Source of the DNA: an uncultured Opitutales bacterium
Lineage (GTDB): Bacteria > Verrucomicrobiota > Verrucomicrobiia > Opitutales > Intestinicryptomonadaceae
Length of the DNA stretch: 11,215 nt
Assembly: GCA_900552245.1 (NCBI GenBank)
Contig: URYY01000067.1
Span: 1 to 11,215 of the forward strand
Reading direction: 5' to 3'
Position 1 is the stretch's first letter. Each line of letters starts with the position of its first letter. The position numbers and the translations under genes were made by a program. Positions 6,206 through 11,215 of the stretch are shown one piece after another. The notes beneath the pieces were generated by a model. That model was given only the letters and a program-made list of their open reading frames with translations. It did not search any database and was not told where the DNA came from.

Positions 6206-7597
6206 CTACTGATTTTTATTTGCCTTTGAAGCGGCGAGCAGGCGCATGCCGAATTTCCATAGTGGCCCTGTAATGTTTGCAGCCTTCGACATAGTTTCGT
6301 CCATAGCATTTACAAACCTGTCTATTTCCTTATCGCCAATTATAAATGGCGGCAGAATCTTTAGAGCGTCCAAACTGTGGCTTGCAACCTGGCTTAAGAT
6401 TCTGTGGTCGTCCATAAGAGAGCTTACAATCATCTGCGTAAATAGCGCGTCGTTTGCGAGTTTCAAAGCTTTCCAAGAGGCCTTCTTCAATAGCGACTTT
6501 GGCTCTTGGAACTCTATTGCAATCATTAGCCCCTTGCCGCGAACTTCCTTAATAAACTCGTGTTTTTCCTTAAGCTCATTCAAGCGAGACAGCAACTTTG
6601 CGCCCATTTCGGCGGAGCGCTCAACAAGGTGCTCGTTATCTATTACGCTTAGCGAAGCCAAGCCAGCGACCATTGCGAGGTTGTTGCGCCCGAAAGTCGT
6701 GGAGTGAACAACACACCTATCTAGGCTTGAGAATGCGCTCTGGTGAATTTCGCGCGTAGTTATAAATGCGGCAACCGGAACGTAGCCGCCACTTAAGGCT
6801 TTCGCGACAGTAATGATATCGGGGTCGAGATTCCAGTGCTGGAAGCCGAACATCTTGCCGGTTCGGCCCAGACCCGTCTGAACTTCGTCTGCTATAAATA
6901 AAGTACCGTACTTTCTGCAAAGTTCCTGCGCCTGCGGGAAGTAGTCGTCTGAAGGGTAGTTTACGCCCTTGCCCTGGACGGGCTCAAATATAAACGCCGC
7001 CACATCCTCTTTCTTCAGTTCCTTTTCAAGAGCCTCAATATCGTTAAATTTAACGCATCCAACATTGGGCAGCATTGAGCCAAAACCCTCTTGGAAGTGC
7101 GGATTTACAGTGAGCGAAAGCGAACCGTAGGAGAGGCCGTGATAACCGCCCGATAGGCTCAAAATTCTATCGCGCTTTGTGTGGGCGCGAGCAAATTTTA
7201 TAGCGCCCTCATTTGCCTCGGTGCCGGAGTTGCATAGAAATACGGCGTTTCGCCTGCCACCAGCTCGCTTTACTAAAGCCTCAGCCAAAAGCCCGCTTAA
7301 GAGTGCGCAATCAAGTTGCACCATATTGGGCAAATCCATATCGATAGCGTCCTTTATAGCCTTTGCAATCACAGGGTGGTTTCTGCCCATGCCAAATACG
7401 CCGTAGCCGCTTAAAAAGTCAAGGTAATCGTTGCCCTCGGCGTCGTACAAATATGCGCCCTTTGCGCTCTTATAGCACTTGTCAAAGCCTATAGTCTTTA
7501 GAACCTTGGAGAAAGTGCGGTTTACGTACTTGTCGTGCAGTTCGTAATTTTCGCCGAAGCGCGAATCGATAAGATTTTTAATGTCAAAGTCGCTCAT
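6206..7597 (-). CDS. Class III PLP-dependent aminotransferase
   Basis: This 463-residue cytoplasmic fold-type I aminotransferase is in the acetylornithine/ornithine/putrescine-like class III group. The core has CNSGTEAN (122-129, phosphate binding), SGGYHG (149-154, ring stacking), IADEVQTGLGRTG (235-247, Asp237 to the PLP nitrogen), TVAKALSGG (263-271, Lys266 forms the internal aldimine), STTFG (299-303) and EVRGKGLM (351-358, Arg353). The amino donor cannot be assigned: motifs fit several omega- and alpha-amino substrates, and there is no arginine or polyamine gene nearby. I chose the ATG at 7597 because AAGGA sits five bases before it (7603-7607) and family N-termini begin here. The open frame continues to 7798, but those 67 codons fall across a promoter and look non-coding. 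It is the first gene of an operon with the yggS-type gene and aroE. Confidence 0.93.
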   Translation of the reverse strand: MSDFDIKNLIDSRFGENYELHDKYVNRTFSKVLKTIGFDKCYKSAKGAYLYDAEGNDYLDFLSGYGVFGMGRNHPVIAKAIKDAIDMDLPNMVQLDCALLSGLLAEALVKRAGGRRNAVFLCNSGTEANEGAIKFARAHTKRDRILSLSGGYHGLSYGSLSLTVNPHFQEGFGSMLPNVGCVKFNDIEALEKELKKEDVAAFIFEPVQGKGVNYPSDDYFPQAQELCRKYGTLFIADEVQTGLGRTGKMFGFQHWNLDPDIITVAKALSGGYVPVAAFITTREIHQSAFSSLDRCVVHSTTFGRNNLAMVAGLASLSVIDNEHLVERSAEMGAKLLSRLNELKEKHEFIKEVRGKGLMIAIEFQEPKSLLKKASWKALKLANDALFTQMIVSSLMDDHRILSQVASHSLDALKILPPFIIGDKEIDRFVNAMDETMSKAANITGPLWKFGMRLLAASKANKNQ

Positions 7598-7602
7598 TGT
7601 TT

Positions 7603-7607
7603 TCCTT
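7603..7607 (-). promoter_or_regulatory. Shine-Dalgarno deciding the aminotransferase start
   Basis: AAGGA on the minus strand lies five bases before the ATG at 7597. It supports this start over the upstream in-frame start at 7798. Confidence 0.8.
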
Positions 7608-7620
7608 AAAAATTGCAAAA

Positions 7621-7648
7621 ATAGTAGCACTAAGCAAGGCGACTTCAA
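7621..7648 (-). promoter_or_regulatory. Likely sigma-70 promoter of the aminotransferase-yggS-aroE operon
   Basis: On the minus strand, TTGAAG (7648-7643), a 16-bp spacer and TACTAT (7626-7621) give a plausible sigma-70 promoter. Transcription would start near 7614, leaving a short leader that carries the ribosome site. It lies in the divergent gap facing lgt. Confidence 0.5.
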
Positions 7649-7852
7649 ACTTATTTTAACGAAAAAAACGCCTTTAAAACTTTGCGCGCAAAACCAAGCC
7701 AAAAGGACAGCCTTAAGAAAATCCCCTACTAAGCCAAAAAGCTTACGAAACAAAAGAAAAACAACTTGCCGAAAAGAACTCTTAAAATTTGTAAACAAAG
7801 TTAAAAGCTCAATCTGCTTGCTATTTGCGAGACGCTTTGAAAGTATAGAGTG

Positions 7853-8698
7853 ATGATTTTTTCCATTTTATCGGCCTACGTTGTTAATTTTGACCCCGTT
7901 GCCCTGCACTTTCCCGATTCATGGGGCTTTGCGGGAATAAGGTGGTATGGGTTGTCGTATTTGGCAGGCTTTATAATAGCGCTTCTTTTGATGAACCTCT
8001 ACACCAAAAAGGGGCGCTCTCCGCTCAGTTACGACGACAACTCATCGCTGTTTACCTACCTATTGTTTGGCGTAATTATAGGCGGGCGAATGGGCTACAT
8101 GTTATTTTACGACTTTGATAGGTTCGTCTCAAATCCGCTAATTGCACTTAGGGTTTGGGACGGCGGAATGGCAAGCCACGGAGGTTTTATCGGTGTGATA
8201 CTCGCCGTATTTTTGTTCTGCAAAATCCATAGGAAAAACTTTTTGAGCGTAGCCGACATAATCGCTACAATAGCAACTCCAGGAATATTTTTGGGAAGAA
8301 TTGCAAACTTCATAAACGGCGAGCTCTGGGGCAAAGTAAGCGACTCTCCGCTTGCGATGATATTCCCACACAGCGCCCCGAAGGGAACTGCCATTGAGCA
8401 CATAGCAACACGCCACCCCTCACAGCTCTACGAAGCCGTTGCAGAGGGACTTTTGATTTTTGTGATTTTGCAATTCAGATTCTGGAAATCACGCCCGCCC
8501 AAGGGCCAAATTGCCGGTGAATTTTTTATTCTCTATGCAATTGCGCGAATTGTCTGCGAGGTGTTCAGAGAGCCCGATGTTGGAGTGAGCCTCATATTTG
8601 GGCTAAGCCGCGGAACTTTTTACTCGCTATTTTGCATAGTTGTGGGAATTGCATTTATAGCGCTTTCACGCACATTGAGCAAAAGAGAAAAGTTCTAG
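7853..8698 (+). CDS. lgt: Prolipoprotein diacylglyceryl transferase
   Basis: This inner-membrane enzyme moves diacylglycerol from phosphatidylglycerol to the lipobox cysteine of prolipoproteins, the first step of lipoprotein maturation. Counting from the ATG at 7853 it has 281 residues and about seven membrane helices. Family marks are RWYGL (Tyr32), GGMASHGG (104-111, His109), the Lgt signature GRIANFINGELWG (148-160, Arg149), HPSQLYEA (188-195) and EVFREPD with Arg239. These correspond to the residues known as essential in E. coli Lgt. An in-frame GTG at 7850 immediately precedes the ATG and could also be used, adding one residue. There is no clear Shine-Dalgarno. It is divergent from the aminotransferase operon, monocistronic, and ends at a bidirectional terminator. 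Confidence 0.97.
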   Translation: MIFSILSAYVVNFDPVALHFPDSWGFAGIRWYGLSYLAGFIIALLLMNLYTKKGRSPLSYDDNSSLFTYLLFGVIIGGRMGYMLFYDFDRFVSNPLIALRVWDGGMASHGGFIGVILAVFLFCKIHRKNFLSVADIIATIATPGIFLGRIANFINGELWGKVSDSPLAMIFPHSAPKGTAIEHIATRHPSQLYEAVAEGLLIFVILQFRFWKSRPPKGQIAGEFFILYAIARIVCEVFREPDVGVSLIFGLSRGTFYSLFCIVVGIAFIALSRTLSKREKF

Positions 8699-8704
8699 CG
8701 AAAT

Positions 8705-8737
8705 AAAAAGTCCGGCAAAATTTGCCGGACTTTTTTT
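8705..8737. terminator. Bidirectional terminator between lgt and the second pseudopilin-like gene
   Basis: A near-perfect palindrome built on TCCGGCA/TGCCGGA (8711-8717 with 8723-8729), extended by a G-C pair, is flanked by five A residues (8705-8709) and seven T residues (8731-8737). It serves lgt, which stops at 8698, and the convergent gene, which stops at 8764. Confidence 0.93.
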
Positions 8738-8763
8738 AGCTAGTGAACTTAAGGCAGTTTGAG

Positions 8764-9474
8764 CTACTCTTCGCCCAGTGCGACCTCCGATGACAATATA
8801 TTGCCGCCACCTCCAAACACGGCCTCCTCTATATTGTTAGTGGGCTCGCGAGTGCCGTACTTATACAGCTTTCCGCCCTCCTCGGAATTTAGATTGTCAA
8901 ACCAGCGAACGCGCCCGTCGACATAGAGCACATAGCCACCCTCCTCGTCAAATGGTGAAAGCTGAAGGTCCCAAGTTCCGTCGGGCTTAAGGCCGCGAGT
9001 CCACATTACAGGCGTTGATTTTGGAGCATCTTCGGGTATCCTAACGGCAAAGGACCAACTGAGGGGGGCTCGTTTAAAATCGCTTTGGAGATAGACAGTC
9101 CTATTTAGAGAGCTCATCTTTCTGAGTATCGCCTTTGGCAAATTTTCCACGCCCGAAAAAGCTTCAATCGCGACCTTGTCAAAGGGCAAAATCCAATCCG
9201 AAACCTCCATGGGCATAGACTTCATCTTTGCAAGTTGCGCTAACTCGCCCGCGACGTTATGTATGTCGCTTGCGGCATCGTCTTTTGCGTAGCGCAACTC
9301 ACTGCCAATCCATGTGTCCCAAATCGTCTTTGCAGAAGCCATTGTTTTTATCTTGTTTGCCTCAAAGACCTGCGATGAATTGAAGTAAGGCGCCGCAAAA
9401 TACAGCCCCACTGCAATGAATACACAGGCTACCAACACAACTTTTAAGAATATTCTGGGATTATCTTCGTCCAT
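8764..9474 (-). CDS. Pseudopilin-like paralogue lacking a prepilin cleavage site
   Basis: This 236-residue protein is clearly related to the pseudopilin-like protein at 2941-3636. It has WTRGLKP (158-164), GTWD (166-169), GGYVLYVDG (179-187) and VRWF (189-192), and it ends with a similar GG-x-x-NIL-x-S. Over the 37-residue block from two residues before the WTR through VRWF, 20 positions are identical without gaps. Earlier blocks also correspond (DWILPFD to FWILEFD; FKRAPLSW to FKAFPLSW). The N-terminus differs. An acidic head (MDEDNPR) leads into a hydrophobic helix at about residues 9-28. At the cleavage position Ile8 replaces the small residue, and Val13 replaces Glu+5. It is probably an uncleaved single-pass membrane protein with a periplasmic domain. 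The ATG at 9474 is chosen because AAAGGA lies six bases upstream. A TTG at 9489 would include the ribosome site in the coding sequence. Isoleucine is never ATC (0 of 12). It is flanked by its own promoter candidate and a terminator. Confidence 0.85.
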   Translation of the reverse strand: MDEDNPRIFLKVVLVACVFIAVGLYFAAPYFNSSQVFEANKIKTMASAKTIWDTWIGSELRYAKDDAASDIHNVAGELAQLAKMKSMPMEVSDWILPFDKVAIEAFSGVENLPKAILRKMSSLNRTVYLQSDFKRAPLSWSFAVRIPEDAPKSTPVMWTRGLKPDGTWDLQLSPFDEEGGYVLYVDGRVRWFDNLNSEEGGKLYKYGTREPTNNIEEAVFGGGGNILSSEVALGEE

Positions 9475-9480
9475 TTGCTG

Positions 9481-9486
9481 TCCTTT
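9481..9486 (-). promoter_or_regulatory. Shine-Dalgarno deciding the start of the second pseudopilin-like gene
   Basis: AAAGGA on the minus strand stands six bases before the ATG at 9474. This argues against the in-frame TTG at 9489, which would overlap it. Confidence 0.8.
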
Positions 9487-9566
9487 CAATTAGTAAATAT
9501 TCCCCACAACACTCCTACCAAAACAAGAGGCGACACAACTCCACCCCATCATATCTCACCCAGCTC

Positions 9567-9595
9567 GTATATCGCCACCCTTTCGGAAGTTGCAA
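9567..9595 (-). promoter_or_regulatory. Candidate promoter of the second pseudopilin-like gene
   Basis: On the minus strand, TTGCAA (9595-9590), a 17-bp spacer and TATACG (9572-9567) form a fair sigma-70 match just downstream of AT-rich DNA. The leader would be about 85-90 nt. The -35 hexamer is the same as in promoter candidate A of the paralogue. Confidence 0.4.
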
Positions 9596-9732
9596 ATATT
9601 TTATGGGTTAAAAATTCAGAATCAAGAAAAAAATATTTTAACGTAAAGAAATTTGCTTTCTTAAAAATATCCACTAAATGAATCAACTAAAAAGCCCCTT
9701 GATTTACCCGAGTAGCCAAACTTATAAAAAAT

Positions 9733-9759
9733 AAAAAAGCCGCCCCAAACGGGACGGCT
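9733..9759 (-). terminator. Intrinsic terminator of pckG
   Basis: On the minus strand a 9-bp stem (9759-9751 with 9746-9738, one G-U pair) with a GTTT loop is followed by a run of T residues (9738-9733) and a further T-rich stretch. It starts 23 bp after the pckG stop codon. Confidence 0.9.
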
Positions 9760-9782
9760 CTCAAATCAGATTCTAAGCAACA

Positions 9783-11215
9783 CTACTTGGAGAGGCGCTC
9801 CAAGAGCTCTTCGCGCTGAAGCTTGATTGCCTTCGGCAGCTGGTTGTAAAGCTCCTCAGTTAGAGGCTGTGTAGCTACAACGTCAGGATCATATGTCATG
9901 AGATCCTTAAACTGCTCTTCGGAGTAGTTCAAACCGGTCCAATCAATGTCGGAGTAATTCGGCATTAGGCCTATGGCAGTTTCGTTTGCGTGAGCTTCGC
10001 CATTTACGCGCTTTGCAATCCAAGCCAATACGCGAGCATTGTCGCCAAAGCCGGGCCACATAAACTTGCCCTGAGCGTTCTTCCTGAACCAATTTACGTG
10101 GAAGAAGCGGGGAGTCATTGAAAGACCCTTGCCCATCTCAACCAAGTGGCCGAGGTACTTAGCCATATTGTAGCCAGCGAAAGGCAACATGGCCATCGGG
10201 TCTGAACGGAGCTTGCCGACAGTGCCTTCAGCAGCAGCTGTGAGTTCCGAACCCATCATAGCGCCCAAATATACGCCGTGAGCCCAGTTGAAAGCTTCGA
10301 ATACCAAAGGTATGCCGTTTGCGCGGCGGCCGCCAACGATAATGGCCGAAACCGGAACGCCCTCGAGCTTTTCAGCATTTTCGTCAATGCAGGGGCAGTT
10401 GTAAAGCGGAGCTGTGAAGCGGCTGTTCGGATGTGCTGCCGGAGTTTCGGAGCCAGCCTTCCAAGGCTTTCCGTGCCAGTCTGTAAGACCTTCCGGAGGA
10501 GTATCCGTCATGCCTTCCCACCATACGTCGCCGTCGGCAGTAAGAGCTACGTTTGTAAATATTGAATCCTTTTCGCAAGAGTGCATTGCGTTCGGATTTG
10601 TCTTCATGCTGGTGCCCGGAGCTACGCCAAAGAAGCCGTTTTCAGGATTGATTGCGTAGAGCTTGCCGTCGGGGCCGGGCTTAATCCAAGCGATATCGTC
10701 GCCGATTGTGGAAACTTTCCAGCCTTGCTTTTGCATGTCTGCCGGAGGAATGAGCATGGCGAAATTCGTCTTGCCGCATGCGCTCGGGAAAGCAGCTGTA
10801 ACGTAAGTTTTCTTGCCGGAGGGATCTTTTACGCCCAAGATTAGCATGTGCTCAGCCATCCAGCCTTCGTCGCGACCCATTGCGCTAGCGATGCGCAAGC
10901 TCAAGCACTTTTTGCCCAAGAGTGCGTTGCCGCCGTAACCGGAACCGATGCTCATAATCAAGCGCTCTTCCGGGAAGTGCACAACATAGGTATTTTCAGG
11001 ATTGCAGGGCCAGAGAACGTCGTCTTCAGGCGAGTTAATCGGCTTGCCGACAGAGTGAATGCAGGGAACGAACTTGCCGTTTTCGCCCAATACGTCGAGA
11101 ACCTTGGGGCTTACCCTTGCCATGATTCTCATGGAAACTACGACGTAGGGAGAGTCTGTTATTTCGATACCAATCTGCGAGATCGGACCGCCGATGGGGC
11201 CCATGCTGAAGGGAA
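9783..11215 (-). CDS. pckG: GTP-dependent phosphoenolpyruvate carboxykinase (5' end outside window)
   Basis: This cytoplasmic enzyme interconverts oxaloacetate plus GTP with PEP plus GDP and CO2, for gluconeogenesis or, in fermenters, CO2 fixation. The frame is open through the window edge; upstream of the first internal Met the codons read P-F-S, continuing the family motif PFSMGPIGGP. About 475 of roughly 600 residues are present, so the N-terminus is missing. Counting from that Met, visible blocks are DSPYVVVSMRIM (17-28), the P-loop-like FPSACGKTN (139-147) with the GTP-class active-site Cys143, metal-binding IGDDIAWIK (167-175), the FNWAHGVYLGAMMGSE block, LPFAGYNMAKYLGH in the guanine-binding region and FHVNWFRKNAQGKFMWPGFG. 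These mark the GTP family and not the ATP-dependent PckA family. It ends with TAG at 9783 followed by its own terminator. Confidence 0.97.
   Translation of the reverse strand, partial: PFSMGPIGGPISQIGIEITDSPYVVVSMRIMARVSPKVLDVLGENGKFVPCIHSVGKPINSPEDDVLWPCNPENTYVVHFPEERLIMSIGSGYGGNALLGKKCLSLRIASAMGRDEGWMAEHMLILGVKDPSGKKTYVTAAFPSACGKTNFAMLIPPADMQKQGWKVSTIGDDIAWIKPGPDGKLYAINPENGFFGVAPGTSMKTNPNAMHSCEKDSIFTNVALTADGDVWWEGMTDTPPEGLTDWHGKPWKAGSETPAAHPNSRFTAPLYNCPCIDENAEKLEGVPVSAIIVGGRRANGIPLVFEAFNWAHGVYLGAMMGSELTAAAEGTVGKLRSDPMAMLPFAGYNMAKYLGHLVEMGKGLSMTPRFFHVNWFRKNAQGKFMWPGFGDNARVLAWIAKRVNGEAHANETAIGLMPNYSDIDWTGLNYSEEQFKDLMTYDPDVVATQPLTEELYNQLPKAIKLQREELLERLSK

Larger units (their letters stand above)
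9475..9782. other. Intergenic region between pckG and the second pseudopilin-like gene
   Basis: These 308 bp hold the pckG terminator (9733-9759), an AT-rich middle (about 9595-9670), a promoter candidate and a leader that is G/T-rich on the minus strand (about 9502-9550). No ORF here looks real, and I recognise no structured RNA. Confidence 0.5.

Noticed and set aside
6246..6707. 153-codon plus-strand open frame opposite the aminotransferase gene
   Set aside because: It lies fully within a gene with intact catalytic motifs on the other strand and has no family features.
7598..7798. In-frame N-terminal extension of the aminotransferase, rich in hydrophobic residues, resembling a signal or membrane segment
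   Set aside because: A Shine-Dalgarno at 7603-7607 and a promoter candidate at 7621-7648 lie inside it, and class III aminotransferases start near the ATG at 7597. The hydrophobicity comes from AT-rich non-coding DNA.
7844..7849. TATAGA directly before lgt as a -10 element
   Set aside because: It would start transcription inside the lgt coding region, and no -35 lies at correct spacing.
9475..9489. TTG start five codons upstream for the second pseudopilin-like gene
   Set aside because: Using it would place the AAAGGA ribosome site inside the coding sequence; the ATG at 9474 is correctly spaced from that site.
1..11215. Mobile elements, CRISPR arrays, tRNA or rRNA genes, toxin-antitoxin pairs
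   Set aside because: No transposase or integrase motifs, no regular repeat-spacer pattern, no tRNA-like clover-leaf and no small paired genes were seen.

Overview
The window looks like ordinary bacterial chromosome with no mobile element, CRISPR array, tRNA or rRNA that I can see. A prepilin-like N-terminus with Ala before the cleavage point, a GTP-type PEP carboxykinase, a DUF475 membrane protein and a mixture of Shine-Dalgarno and SD-less starts suggest the Planctomycetes-Verrucomicrobia group, most likely a verrucomicrobial (Opitutae-like) genome. That placement is an inference from family distribution. Isoleucine codon use in most genes leans strongly to ATA.

Layout. A DUF475/TerC-like membrane protein (149-1192) is followed closely by serine hydroxymethyltransferase glyA (1242-2501) and a strong intrinsic terminator. 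A gene-free stretch of about 390 bp leads to a single pseudopilin-like gene (2941-3636) closed by a second strong terminator. Next is an unrecognised protein with a very acidic C-terminal tail (3765-4487). It converges on a three-gene minus-strand operon across a bidirectional terminator. In transcription order that operon is a class III aminotransferase (start corrected to 7597), a YggS-type PLP-homeostasis protein and shikimate dehydrogenase aroE. Divergent from it is lgt (7853-8698), which converges across another bidirectional terminator on a second pseudopilin-like gene (8764-9474, minus). The window ends inside a GTP-dependent PEP carboxykinase gene (minus, 5' end cut off) that has its own terminator.

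How the genes fit together. Most are housekeeping: one-carbon metabolism (glyA), aromatic amino acid synthesis (aroE), PLP handling next to a PLP enzyme (yggS and the aminotransferase), lipoprotein maturation (lgt) and gluconeogenesis/anaplerosis (pckG).

The most unusual element is a pair of divergent paralogues about 5 kb apart, on opposite strands. They share a C-terminal module built around WTRGLKP-x-GTWD and VRWF. Only the first keeps a prepilin peptidase site. The second has lost both the small residue at -1 and Glu+5 but keeps the hydrophobic N-terminal helix. Their codon usage differs sharply, which suggests a strongly expressed exported pseudopilin and a weakly expressed membrane-anchored relative. 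I see no complete novel multi-gene system; this pair and the acidic-tail protein are the best leads.
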